Virus record (IMG/VR): IMGVR_UViG_3300011115_000708
Location: 17,029-81,028 of that record
DNA length: 64,000 bases
From: a virus
Strand: one strand, 5' to 3'
Made by a program: the position numbers and the translations under genes
The notes under the pieces: generated by a model
The model's database searches: none
What the model saw: the letters and a program-made list of their open reading frames with translations, nothing else
Told to the model about the DNA's origin: nothing
Part shown: positions 19,980 through 26,913 of the stretch, one piece after another
Layout: each line of letters starts with the position of its first letter
Numbering within the stretch: the stretch's first letter is position 1

Positions 19980-20174
19980 ATGGAACGTAGCGAATATAAA
20001 GGGCGCAAGTTTTTTGTTGCCTATCGAGAACAAGACCGATCTTTTCGGGTTGACACTCCAGATGGATATTTCATCTTCGACAAGAAAACCACACCAAGAA
20101 GCGCACAGCTTCAAGCCGATTACCTGAAACAAAAATATGAGCGATCCACACAGCGCAGGGAAGGGGACGAATAG
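19980..20174 (+). CDS. small hypothetical protein, 64 aa
   Basis: A compact charged protein (KFFVAYREQDRSFRV then TPDGYFIFDKKTT) with alternating apolar and charged residues typical of a small beta-sheet domain. The start lies just after a consensus TTGACA box. An alternative frame (19945-20127) in the same place is less protein-like. Its 3' end overlaps the next gene by 38 nt, so one of the two starts may be wrong. No family is recognised. Confidence 0.45.
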   Translation: MERSEYKGRKFFVAYREQDRSFRVDTPDGYFIFDKKTTPRSAQLQADYLKQKYERSTQRREGDE

Positions 20175-20331
20175 ACGAGCCTATAGCTCTCAAGCATGGC
20201 ATGACAACTTTGACAAGATTGACTTCTCAAAGAAGCCATTCATGGATGAGGTGAAGAAGGTCTGCAATACGGTTGGAAACTGTCAGTGTGCAGATACAGG
20301 AAACGAGATGACCCTTGATGAGATTAAGTGA
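20137..20331 (+). CDS. small hypothetical protein, 64 aa
   Basis: It starts MSDPHSAGKGTNRRAYSSQAW and is hydrophilic, with three cysteines in the second half (VCNTVGNCQCADTG). No domain is recognised. It overlaps the upstream small gene by 38 nt, which is longer than the usual 1-11 nt overlaps here. Its reading frame is supported by its position in a tightly packed rightward operon. Confidence 0.4.
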   Translation: MSDPHSAGKGTNRRAYSSQAWHDNFDKIDFSKKPFMDEVKKVCNTVGNCQCADTGNEMTLDEIK

Positions 20332-20353
20332 TGAAAGTAAAACAACAGACAAC

Positions 20354-20467
20354 ATGAAAGAAATACTAACATACGCAGGAATATGGGTCGTTGCATCAAT
20401 CGTGACGATGGTCTTCTGGAATAAATTCGTGGATCATGATGACGAAGATAACTGGCCCAAAATATGA
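20354..20467 (+). CDS. 37-residue single-span membrane peptide
   Basis: It starts MKEILTYAGIWVVASIVTMV, giving one membrane span of about 20 residues, and ends in an acidic tail (DHDDEDNW). The stop overlaps the next ATG by 4 nt (ATGA), the arrangement used throughout this operon, which is the main reason for calling so short a gene. The function is unknown; tiny phage membrane peptides often modulate host envelope or superinfection. Confidence 0.5.
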   Translation: MKEILTYAGIWVVASIVTMVFWNKFVDHDDEDNWPKI

Positions 20468-21108
20468 AAAACAATGATCCAAAGGGTGCAATTGGCGACA
20501 CCAAATCACCGCTAGGGCTAATTCCATCCTGCGCGATGGAACAGACAGCGTGGGTACATAAACTTGGAGCCAAGAAATACGGCCCATACAACTGGCGCAA
20601 GACTGGTGTCTGCGCTACTACCTATGTCAATGCCATCATGCGGCATCTCAATGCCTGGAAGGACGGCGAAACACTAGATCCAGAGAGTGGTTTCTCCCAC
20701 CTGGCTCACATTGCCGCATCCTGCAATATCTTGATGGACGCAGACCACTGTGGAACTCTTGACGATGACCGAGACATTACCCCAGACAATCAGGTAGCAT
20801 TCGATGATTTAACTCCTGTGAAGTCGTTGCCAGACGAGATGTACGACTTCATGAAAGAAGGTGATCGTGTCTGTGAAGGTGATGAAGGGTATTCTGATAC
20901 TGGAGACTATTGGTTTGTCACCGCCTTCAAGACTAAGGACAACTACCGAGTTCCGAAAGGAAGAAAGTACCGCCGTATAAAGAATGGTGGATTAGAGAAA
21001 GAAAGCGTGTCTGCAGATGAATGCAAATGCGGTAGAATCAAGATCAAGCATTTCCTTTTAGGAGTAATCTGCGAAGACTGCGAAGTAAAATGGCAAGACC
21101 CATACTAA
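20464..21108 (+). CDS. dATP/dGTP diphosphohydrolase-N-like protein with C-terminal zinc ribbon
   Basis: Residues 34-95 (GAKKYGPYNWRK, then AIMRHLNAWKDGE and SGFSHLAHIAASCNILMD) match the phage all-helical MazG-like domain annotated as the dATP/dGTP diphosphohydrolase N-terminal region. The conserved K-Y-G-x-x-N-W and H-L-x-A-W motifs are present. The C-terminus has CKCG and CEDCE, a short zinc ribbon. It may clear nucleotides or alter pools during replication. No PurZ-like gene is seen, so modified-base synthesis cannot be claimed. The last stop base is the first base of repeat R. Confidence 0.65.
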   Translation: MKNNDPKGAIGDTKSPLGLIPSCAMEQTAWVHKLGAKKYGPYNWRKTGVCATTYVNAIMRHLNAWKDGETLDPESGFSHLAHIAASCNILMDADHCGTLDDDRDITPDNQVAFDDLTPVKSLPDEMYDFMKEGDRVCEGDEGYSDTGDYWFVTAFKTKDNYRVPKGRKYRRIKNGGLEKESVSADECKCGRIKIKHFLLGVICEDCEVKWQDPY

Positions 21109-21266
21109 TGAAACACCCATGCTCACTTTGCGGATCAACGAATTGGCCCGATCCAGAATCACTTTGTCCGTTATGCGATGGGCCTGCCGAACCTGGCCCA
21201 GATCCAGATGAGGACTGCCCAGACCACGACTCGCATGACGAAACTATTTATCAAGAAAATATATGA
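21108..21266 (+). CDS. 52-residue double-CXXC zinc-finger protein (R copy 1)
   Basis: It starts MKHPCSLCGSTNWPDPES and continues with CPLC, so two CXXC pairs could hold one zinc. The tail is acidic and His-rich (DEDCPDHDSHDE). The start shares one base with the upstream stop and the stop overlaps the next ATG by 4 nt. An identical copy is at 56617-56775. Function unknown. Confidence 0.55.
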   Translation: MKHPCSLCGSTNWPDPESLCPLCDGPAEPGPDPDEDCPDHDSHDETIYQENI

Positions 21267-21574
21267 GTGATACACCAGAAACAGATAATCAATCATTCGT
21301 TGCAGAACATAACCTCGGTAAAGAACTATGCGTCGAGGCGTGGTTTTGTGAAATCATGGAACGCGAACGAGATGCGTGGAAATTGAACTCTCAATCAAAT
21401 CGTGATGAATATCATAGATTGATGATTGAAGTAGATGATCAGAATTTTCTAATTAAGAACATCATCAAATTACTGGAAATACCGGAGAATCTATCTAAGG
21501 CAGAACATGGTGCTAAAATACATAGAACCATCAAAGAACTGCTTGAGATAAAAAAATACTGCAAAGTACCCTAA
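21263..21574 (+). CDS. MSDTPETD-type coiled-coil phage protein, 103 aa (R copy 1)
   Basis: It opens with MSDTPETD, a short start shared by many small phage proteins, including another in this repeat (22635). The rest is helical and charged (MERERDAWKLNSQSNRDEYH), consistent with a coiled coil. There are no catalytic motifs. Identical copy at 56772-57083. Function unknown. Confidence 0.6.
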   Translation: MSDTPETDNQSFVAEHNLGKELCVEAWFCEIMERERDAWKLNSQSNRDEYHRLMIEVDDQNFLIKNIIKLLEIPENLSKAEHGAKIHRTIKELLEIKKYCKVP

Positions 21575-21585
21575 CACAACCAGCG

Positions 21586-21693
21586 ATGGACTTGATCGAA
21601 GTCGCCTCGACCGATAAACGAGGAAACGCAGGTAGAGAATCCTGCTCGCTGACCACTTTTATGAGAGAACAAAACAACGACGACGAACCATGA
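21586..21693 (+). CDS. 35-residue peptide (R copy 1)
   Basis: It starts MDLIEVASTDKRGNAGRESC and ends EQNNDDEP. The call rests on the stop overlapping the next ATG by 4 nt and on filling an otherwise empty 115-nt gap. Identical at 57095-57202. No function is inferred. Confidence 0.35.
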   Translation: MDLIEVASTDKRGNAGRESCSLTTFMREQNNDDEP

Positions 21694-22052
21694 ACAATCC
21701 ACCAATGACCGAACCCGAAGCGAGAACCGTGGCACTCCTTCGGATGCACTTTGGCTGCACTTTCGGAAAACTCGCTATGTGCTGCCAAGCATTATGGGAT
21801 GCTAACCGCTGTGAGGAAATTACTGGATACCGATATGGCTCCCCAATGGGGCAAGCTATGGTAATCGCAATGGAAGATCACTTCCAGCTAGAACGCTGCG
21901 AGTCTGACAACATGAGCATGGGCGAGCAACGATGCGCAACTTGCGGACTGTCTCAGGTGGCAATTAGCCGATCGCACGATACGCCCAAGCAATGCGGGTT
22001 CTGCGGAGAGTTTGCTTCGATGTGGAATTCTATCAATCCGAACGAACCATGA
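21690..22052 (+). CDS. zinc-ribbon phage protein, 120 aa (R copy 1)
   Basis: The N-terminal 70 residues are helical (LLRMHFGCTFGKLAMCCQAL). The C-terminus has two CXXC pairs (RCATCGLS and QCGFCGEF) with a short spacer, a classic zinc ribbon. The role is unknown; nucleic-acid or protein binding is likely. The stop overlaps the next ATG by 4 nt. Identical copy at 57199-57561. Confidence 0.6.
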   Translation: MNNPPMTEPEARTVALLRMHFGCTFGKLAMCCQALWDANRCEEITGYRYGSPMGQAMVIAMEDHFQLERCESDNMSMGEQRCATCGLSQVAISRSHDTPKQCGFCGEFASMWNSINPNEP

Positions 22053-22375
22053 ACATTATCCTAAATAAAGAACAGGAAGACAGCATTGTTATAAGCTATC
22101 AAGAAGCTATTACTGCTGCAATTAAAGCTGCAGTAGATAAAGAACTTAGCTCAATTAGGAATGATTGGAAAATTCATGATCAAGTTCAACAATTTGTGCG
22201 AAAACAGTTTGGAGAAATGTTGAACTCAATTATTGCTGAAAAGCTAATAGAACGAGAGTTAGTTGAAGAACTGGTTAAAGAAAAACTAGCATCCTCAATT
22301 AAAAGTCGTCTTACCAAACAACTAAATGCTTTGTCAAAAGCAGAAATAGCAATTGAACACGAAGGAGATTTATGA
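22049..22375 (+). CDS. helical hypothetical protein, 108 aa (R copy 1)
   Basis: The start is chosen at 22049 because it forms an ATGA overlap with the upstream stop; a longer frame from 21992 would run into that gene. The protein is Lys/Glu-rich and almost wholly helical (VEELVKEKLASSIKSRLTKQ), and the gene is visibly more AT-rich than its surroundings. No family is recognised. Identical copy at 57558-57884. Confidence 0.55.
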   Translation: MNIILNKEQEDSIVISYQEAITAAIKAAVDKELSSIRNDWKIHDQVQQFVRKQFGEMLNSIIAEKLIERELVEELVKEKLASSIKSRLTKQLNALSKAEIAIEHEGDL

Positions 22376-22638
22376 ATAAAGAAAACGCACATTTATACCT
22401 ACCGCTTGTGCAAGCACTGGCAGAAGGGAAAACGATTCAATTCAATCAAGGCGACGCATGGATAGACGCTGCAACTAATGCTGATTTCAAGTGGTTGGAC
22501 AGTCCTGACAATTACCGCGTGAAGCCAGAACCGCGCACATGGAGTTTCTGGTTAGATAAAAAAGGAAATTTGTGGCATTACCACATAACTCCACTTGCTG
22601 ATTGGAAACGCATCACCGTGCAGGAGGTGCTGGAATGA
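22372..22638 (+). CDS. small conserved phage protein with YRVKPEP motif, 88 aa (R copy 1)
   Basis: It starts MNKENAHLYLPLVQALAEGK and contains WLDSPDNYRVKPEPRTW, a pattern common in short phage early proteins of unknown function. A clear Shine-Dalgarno (AAGGAG) precedes the ATG, unlike most genes in this window. Its stop overlaps the next ATG by 4 nt. Identical copy at 57881-58147. Confidence 0.65.
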   Translation: MNKENAHLYLPLVQALAEGKTIQFNQGDAWIDAATNADFKWLDSPDNYRVKPEPRTWSFWLDKKGNLWHYHITPLADWKRITVQEVLE

Positions 22639-22835
22639 GCGACACGCCAGAAACAGATGCGGCAGAAATCGTTCTTTCTCCATTAGAAGGCGATCAGTGG
22701 GTTCGAGCTGACGTTGCCCGTAGGCTAGAACGCGAGCGTAATATAGCTTTTGCTGACATCAATTTGCTTTGCGACAAAGTATTGGAATTGAATACACTGC
22801 TGCAAGCACATGGAATTATCGAACACGAAAACTAA
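22635..22835 (+). CDS. second MSDTPETD-type protein, 66 aa (R copy 1)
   Basis: The start is the ATG at 22635, preceded by AGGAGG and overlapping the upstream stop. It opens MSDTPETDAAE like the 21263 product, then a helical region (ARRLERERNIAFADINLLCD) of coiled-coil type. It may interact with its relative two genes upstream. Identical copy at 58144-58344. Confidence 0.6.
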   Translation: MSDTPETDAAEIVLSPLEGDQWVRADVARRLERERNIAFADINLLCDKVLELNTLLQAHGIIEHEN

Positions 22836-22836
22836 A

Positions 22837-23187
22837 ATGACTGACAAACAAATAAACCAACGGATCGCGGAAGCGTGTGGGTGGAAATTGAAATCAAATG
22901 GATTAAATCCCATGTGGTCTTGGCAAAATGAATCTCTAACTCACAGAATAAAGTGGGTAGCTAACAAAGAAATGGCTTCTCAAGGAGTATTGCCAAACTA
23001 TGTAAACGACCTAAACGCCATGCACGAAGTTCAGAAGGTGCTAACAAATACTCAATGGGGAGTTTATGTTAATTACCTAACTGCTACCACAAAACATGAT
23101 TACAGACGAGCGTGTGCTGAGGCATCCGCTCGCCAACGAGCAGAAGCCTTCCTAAGGACACTTGGAAGATGGGAGGAGGAAGTATGA
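22837..23187 (+). CDS. phage ABA-sandwich-like protein, 116 aa (phage B version)
   Basis: The start is the ATG at 22837, one base after the previous stop. The pattern IAEACGWK, then LPNYVNDLNAMHEVQKVL and ARQRAEAFLRTLGRWEEE, is that of small phage ABA-sandwich proteins, function unknown. The first 299 bases lie in repeat R; the last 17 codons diverge from the other copy (58346-58738), which is 14 residues longer. Confidence 0.6.
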   Translation: MTDKQINQRIAEACGWKLKSNGLNPMWSWQNESLTHRIKWVANKEMASQGVLPNYVNDLNAMHEVQKVLTNTQWGVYVNYLTATTKHDYRRACAEASARQRAEAFLRTLGRWEEEV

Positions 23188-23221
23188 ATGCGAAACATCA
23201 CGCTTTCAGGAGAATCAATAC

Positions 23222-23239
23222 TTTCAGCATTTGCTGAAA
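23222..23239. other. conserved hairpin TTTCAGC-ATTT-GCTGAAA (phage B side)
   Basis: A perfect 7-bp stem with a 4-nt loop, just after the R-spanning gene. The same 18 bases occur at 58723-58740 although the bases around them differ. There is no T-run, so processing or protein binding is more likely than termination. Confidence 0.5.
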
Positions 23240-23266
23240 TCGACAAAACTTACCAAACACAAAACG

Positions 23267-23518
23267 ATGGAAATTGAACTACAAATCTGGAAATCAAAAG
23301 CAGAAGGTTATTTGCAAGACTACCTCGATGCTCTGAAGCGCATGGATAAGATCTCAGCCGATCGCGACCTCTGGAAAGCTGAAGCGACTCGCTGGCGCGA
23401 TATGTATCTCCAGTACGACGAAATGCTGGAGGGACAAGTGCAAGAATCAGTGAACAAGATCAACAAGATCTGGGAAGATCTCAATGAGCTCAAAAAGAAA
23501 GTCGAGGACGAACTGTGA
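23267..23518 (+). CDS. coiled-coil phage protein, 83 aa (phage B)
   Basis: The start is placed at the ATG at 23267 (MEIELQIWKSKAEGYLQDYL). It is helical with heptads throughout. It is a diverged counterpart of 58779-59093 (shared pattern WKS-[KR]-AE and Y-L-Q then LKR). The stop overlaps the next start by 4 nt. Function unknown. Confidence 0.55.
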   Translation: MEIELQIWKSKAEGYLQDYLDALKRMDKISADRDLWKAEATRWRDMYLQYDEMLEGQVQESVNKINKIWEDLNELKKKVEDEL

Positions 23519-24096
23519 GAATAAACCCAATACACGCGCAGCGTGACCTAGATAAAGTCAAGATGCAGTGGTGTAGGACTTGCAAGACTGATAAGCCTAC
23601 ATCGGCATTCTATAAGTGCCATCGCACCAAGTGCATGGACTGCAAGCGTGAGGAGAAACGACTGAAGCTACGCAACACAGTCAAAGACTTCTGTCACTCA
23701 TGCAGCACATGGAAACCAGAGACATCGTTCGGAGTAAATACCCGAGGTGATGAGCGACTGAAGACCTGCAAGTCATGCACAAAGGCAAAGGATGATCGGA
23801 TGCCAGCAAGCATTAGAGAGATCCAGATTAAGCCACTGCCGGTCATCTCTAAGGAGAATCGATGGCATCTGCACCAAGGTACTGTGACGCTCTTCATCGT
23901 AGGCCCAGGAGAGTTCGCCATGCACAAGTGTTCCGAGCCAGTTTACCGAGGAAAAATTGGCACTCCCGAGGAGCGGGAGATTGCCAAGACCGCGATTGCC
24001 ATGCTCAATGCCGACATCCAGAATAATCTTGACGCTGGGCCGGAAGCAATTCAAGAAACACTCATCAAGGCGAAAGCCAAACATCAAACAAAATGA
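23515..24096 (+). CDS. double zinc-ribbon phage protein, 193 aa (phage B paralogue)
   Basis: The start is a GTG overlapping the previous stop; an ATG at 23563 is possible. Two cysteine clusters (WCRTC with CMDC, then FCHSC with CKSC) form tandem zinc ribbons like those near HNH-type nucleases, but no HNH catalytic residues are seen. The C-terminus (GTVTLFIVGPGEFAMHKCSE) is shared almost word for word with the phage A protein at 59277-59933. The stop overlaps the start at 24093 by 4 nt. The role is unknown; DNA or RNA binding is likely. Confidence 0.65.
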   Translation: MRINPIHAQRDLDKVKMQWCRTCKTDKPTSAFYKCHRTKCMDCKREEKRLKLRNTVKDFCHSCSTWKPETSFGVNTRGDERLKTCKSCTKAKDDRMPASIREIQIKPLPVISKENRWHLHQGTVTLFIVGPGEFAMHKCSEPVYRGKIGTPEEREIAKTAIAMLNADIQNNLDAGPEAIQETLIKAKAKHQTK

Positions 24097-25094
24097 CATG
24101 GATACTACCAAAGCAGTTACACACGTTAGCCTCTGTGCAGGGTACGGAGGCATTGATCTCGGACTCAACAGAGCAATCCCAAATTTACTCACAGTTGCTT
24201 TTAGTGAGATCGAAGCATTCGCCTGTGCAAACTTGGTCTCGAAAATGGAAGCGGGACTCATGGACTGCGCTCCTGTGTGGACGGATCTTAAAAACTTCCC
24301 ATACGAGCAATTTCACGGACGAGTGGACATCCTTTCTGGGGGTTACCCATGTCAGCCATTCTCAGCAGCAGGGAAGCGAGCGGGAGCAGACGACCCAAGA
24401 CACCTCTGGCCTTTTATCGCAGAAGGAATTCGACTTATGCGACCCAAGATGTGCTTCTTCGAGAATGTCGAAGGACACATTACGTTGGGACTCTCCAGCG
24501 TCATCAGCGACTTGGAAGAACTGGGTTACAAGGTGTCGTGGGGAGTATTCAGCGCGGCTGAATGCGGTGCGCCACACCAACGGAAGCGTGTCTTCATCTT
24601 GGCCTACTGCCAGCAGCAGGGATTGGAAGGATTCAGCGGGCATGGCAACCTCGTCAATCAACAAGGATGGATCGGACAGGAACCGGATCGATCAACTGCC
24701 AAGGGCAGTATTTCACGATCATGGGAGGTCGTTAGTTGGGCAGCCGACTGCAATGAGGATGACGAATGCTCAATCTGCGGACTTGAATACGCAGAAGAAT
24801 GCCAATGCTTTGGCCCAACGCAAGACGGCATTGAGTATGAAGAATTCGATGGGGTCTTGTATGGGCGACCAGAACAATTCTGGCCGAGCAGACCAACTCA
24901 GCCACAATTTCCAGGAGAACCACCAAGAGTCAATCAAGCTCAATCCACGTTGGGTAGAGACATTGATGGGACTTCCAGTAGGATGGACACTCCCGAGTTG
25001 TACACAACCTGTGACAATCGAACCGACGAGTTACGATTGCTTGGCAACGGAGTCGTGCCAGCAGTTACCGAGCGAGCATTTAGAACTCTTTTAA
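24093..25094 (+). CDS. 333-codon frame nested over the methyltransferase gene (possible overlapping gene)
   Basis: This frame spans the whole methyltransferase gene in the +1 frame without a stop. Its ATG overlaps the upstream stop as ATGA, the rule for real genes here, 5 nt before the methyltransferase ATG. It contains two stretches I recognise from phage proteins often labelled methyltransferase-associated: WPTASSRDWKDSAG (residues 170-183) and LNPRWVETLMGLPVGWT (283-299). The residue mix in other parts is shadow-like (many Ser, Gln, Thr). It is either a genuine overlapping gene or a widely conserved shadow; see findings. Confidence 0.35.
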   Translation: MTWILPKQLHTLASVQGTEALISDSTEQSQIYSQLLLVRSKHSPVQTWSRKWKRDSWTALLCGRILKTSHTSNFTDEWTSFLGVTHVSHSQQQGSEREQTTQDTSGLLSQKEFDLCDPRCASSRMSKDTLRWDSPASSATWKNWVTRCRGEYSARLNAVRHTNGSVSSSWPTASSRDWKDSAGMATSSINKDGSDRNRIDQLPRAVFHDHGRSLVGQPTAMRMTNAQSADLNTQKNANALAQRKTALSMKNSMGSCMGDQNNSGRADQLSHNFQENHQESIKLNPRWVETLMGLPVGWTLPSCTQPVTIEPTSYDCLATESCQQLPSEHLELF

Positions 25095-25114
25095 CTGAAC
25101 TACTCAATGACTGA
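24098..25114 (+). CDS. C5-cytosine DNA methyltransferase (Dcm family)
   Basis: The motifs appear in order: I (HVSLCAGYGGIDLGL, residues 9-23), IV with the catalytic Cys85 (GGYPCQPFSAAGKR), VI (FENVEG, 121-126), VIII (QRKRVF, 161-166), a variable target-recognition stretch, and X (LLGNGVVPAVTERAF near 315-329). The start is the ATG at 24098; a longer frame from 23957 would overlap the previous gene. It probably protects phage B DNA from host restriction. No partner restriction enzyme lies nearby, so it is an orphan enzyme. The target sequence cannot be read from the protein. Confidence 0.9.
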   Translation: MDTTKAVTHVSLCAGYGGIDLGLNRAIPNLLTVAFSEIEAFACANLVSKMEAGLMDCAPVWTDLKNFPYEQFHGRVDILSGGYPCQPFSAAGKRAGADDPRHLWPFIAEGIRLMRPKMCFFENVEGHITLGLSSVISDLEELGYKVSWGVFSAAECGAPHQRKRVFILAYCQQQGLEGFSGHGNLVNQQGWIGQEPDRSTAKGSISRSWEVVSWAADCNEDDECSICGLEYAEECQCFGPTQDGIEYEEFDGVLYGRPEQFWPSRPTQPQFPGEPPRVNQAQSTLGRDIDGTSSRMDTPELYTTCDNRTDELRLLGNGVVPAVTERAFRTLLTELLND

Positions 25115-25388
25115 ATCACAACTAGAAAAGAAGGTCTGTGCATGGGCCAAGGACTGTGGCATCTCGACGCTAAAGCTCTCTGGGCCAAATGACCGAGGAA
25201 AAGCAGACCGGATGTTCATGAAGCATGGTAAGATCATGTTCTTGGAGTTCAAAGCAGCAGGTAAGAAACCAACTGCACTTCAGCAACGATTCCTCAAGCA
25301 ACGCGTGGACGATGGGTTCGTCGCTGGATGGACTGACGACTATGTTGAGGCAATCGACATCCTCTGCAAATTCTTCCTGTATGAGTGA
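25107..25388 (+). CDS. VRR-NUC endonuclease
   Basis: The 93-residue single domain has the VRR-NUC pattern: an N-terminal helix (ESQLEKKVCAWAKD), GPNDRGKADRMF with the catalytic Asp, and the FLEFKAAGKKPTALQQ block carrying E-x-K and the downstream Gln. Stand-alone phage VRR-NUC proteins cut branched DNA and often precede an SNF2 helicase, exactly as here. It overlaps the methyltransferase stop and the helicase start by 8 nt each, so all three are probably translated together. Confidence 0.85.
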   Translation: MTESQLEKKVCAWAKDCGISTLKLSGPNDRGKADRMFMKHGKIMFLEFKAAGKKPTALQQRFLKQRVDDGFVAGWTDDYVEAIDILCKFFLYE

Positions 25389-26730
25389 AGATTTCAAACC
25401 ATTCCCATACCAACCTGCGATGGTCGATTGGTGTGTCGATAATTCATCCTCGGCATTGTTCGTATCTCCAGGCAAGGGCAAGACAGTCTGCACACTCGCG
25501 GCGATCGACCGATTGATGCGGTCTGGCGAAAGCCGAGGTGCGCTCATCATCGCCCCGCTGCGCGTCTGCTCGATTACTTGGCCAAACCAAGTCGAGCGTT
25601 GGAACCACTCAAAACGGTTCCGCGTTGCCCACCTGCGGACGAAAGAAGGGATGCAAGCATGGCAAGATGGGTCTGCTGATATCTACCTCATCAACTCCGA
25701 GCAACTGATCGCCAAAGCACCGATCCTGTTCAAGGGCAAGGTGCTGCCAGTAGACACTTTGGTCATCGACGAGTTAAGCCTCGCCAAGAACCCAACTAGC
25801 AAGCGGTTCAAGACGCTGCGGAAGTACCTGCCGATGTTCAAGCAGAGAATCGGGTTGACCGGCACTCCTGTGCCGAACAATTATCTCGACCTGTACGGAC
25901 AGATCCGTCTGCTCGATGACGGCAAGCGACTCGGAAAGTCATTTTCTGAGTACAAGAGTAAGTTCTTTTACCCTGCGGACTATATGGGCTATACCTTCAA
26001 ACTTAGCCCAGGAGCGAAGGAGGAGATCGATGCGCTCCTCAGCGACCTCTGCTTGGTCATCATTGGCGACGAGAGCGACCTTCCAGCATCCTCGGTGGTC
26101 GATGTGCCAGTAACCCTCCCAACAGACGCTAGGAAGGCGTACAGGACGCTTGAGAAGGAGTTGTTGATCGAGATCAAGGACAAGGAGGTTGTCGCCCTCA
26201 CAGCAGCAACCTTGTGCAACAAACTGCTCCAGATCACCGGAGGCGCGGTCTACGACGACGAGAAATCGGTCGTGCCTATCCACACTGCCAAGATCGAGGT
26301 ACTGCGGAAGATCCGCAAGCAGCACAAGGACGAGCCGATCCTCGTCTTGACTGCGTTCAAGCATGAGTCTGCTCGGATCTTGGCTGAGATCGAAGGAGCC
26401 GAGATGTTCGATGAACGCCGGTTGCAGGACTGGCAGGATGGCAAGATCAAGACATGGGTGGCAGACCCTCGTAGTTTGTCACATGGGATCGATGGACTCC
26501 AGAAGTCCGGAAGGATAGCAGTCTGGTTTACGCTGACGTACTCCAACGAGACGTACATCCAGACCAATGCTCGATTGATCCGTACTGGTCAGTCTGCTGA
26601 GACGCTGATCTACCGGCTAACCGCGACCAACACGATCGACGATGCAGTAGCCGAGGCACTGCGGGAGAAGACCAACACGCAGAGCGGTCTGATGAGTGCG
26701 CTCAAGGCACTCCAGACGATGCAGGGATAA
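25381..26730 (+). CDS. SNF2-type SF2 DNA helicase/translocase
   Basis: The start is the ATG at 25381 (MSEDFKPFPYQPAMVDW); an in-frame extension from 25225 would cover the nuclease gene. Motifs: Q-like PYQ at the start, Walker A SPGKGKT near residue 30, a DEL[SL]-type motif II (VIDELSLAKNP) near 123, LTGTPVPN (III) near 159, and an [NQ]-x-R-x-x-R-TGQ motif VI near 397. Together with VRR-NUC it forms the common phage pair for branch processing or fork restart. It is the last rightward gene before the convergent terminator. Confidence 0.85.
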   Translation: MSEDFKPFPYQPAMVDWCVDNSSSALFVSPGKGKTVCTLAAIDRLMRSGESRGALIIAPLRVCSITWPNQVERWNHSKRFRVAHLRTKEGMQAWQDGSADIYLINSEQLIAKAPILFKGKVLPVDTLVIDELSLAKNPTSKRFKTLRKYLPMFKQRIGLTGTPVPNNYLDLYGQIRLLDDGKRLGKSFSEYKSKFFYPADYMGYTFKLSPGAKEEIDALLSDLCLVIIGDESDLPASSVVDVPVTLPTDARKAYRTLEKELLIEIKDKEVVALTAATLCNKLLQITGGAVYDDEKSVVPIHTAKIEVLRKIRKQHKDEPILVLTAFKHESARILAEIEGAEMFDERRLQDWQDGKIKTWVADPRSLSHGIDGLQKSGRIAVWFTLTYSNETYIQTNARLIRTGQSAETLIYRLTATNTIDDAVAEALREKTNTQSGLMSALKALQTMQG

Positions 26731-26913
26731 AAGGCTGAGATCGCCCTAAGACGATCTCGAAAGCTCATTTCACACATGGTGGATGAGCAGAAAAAATGCA
26801 GGGGCAGTCACCTATCACCCGATAGAACCACCCCTGCACCCATGAACATGAAACAAGAAACAGAAACGCTAGTCTCCAAAACGGAAGATACTCGGATCTA
26901 GCCTCTTGTCAAC
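26731..26913. other. convergent intergenic gap of phage B
   Basis: It holds the terminator described at 26791-26838 and no credible coding frame; the rest is unstructured. Confidence 0.6.
26791..26838 (-). terminator. rho-independent terminator at the end of phage B late operon
   Basis: TGCAGGGG (26797-26804) pairs with CCCCTGCA (26831-26838). A second inner stem is CTATC (26812-26816) with GATAG (26821-26825). On the minus strand the hairpin is followed by six T (26791-26796 read as A on plus). It lies between the convergent helicase and endolysin genes. Confidence 0.8.

Larger units (their letters stand above)
21108..23135 (+). repeat. direct repeat R, copy 1 (2028 bp)
   Basis: I compared this by eye with 56617-58644: offset 35,509, no difference found, and all encoded proteins identical. 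It begins exactly at an ATG and ends inside the last gene. Beyond 23135 the two loci continue as recognisable but diverged homologues; before 21108 they are unrelated. Confidence 0.9.
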
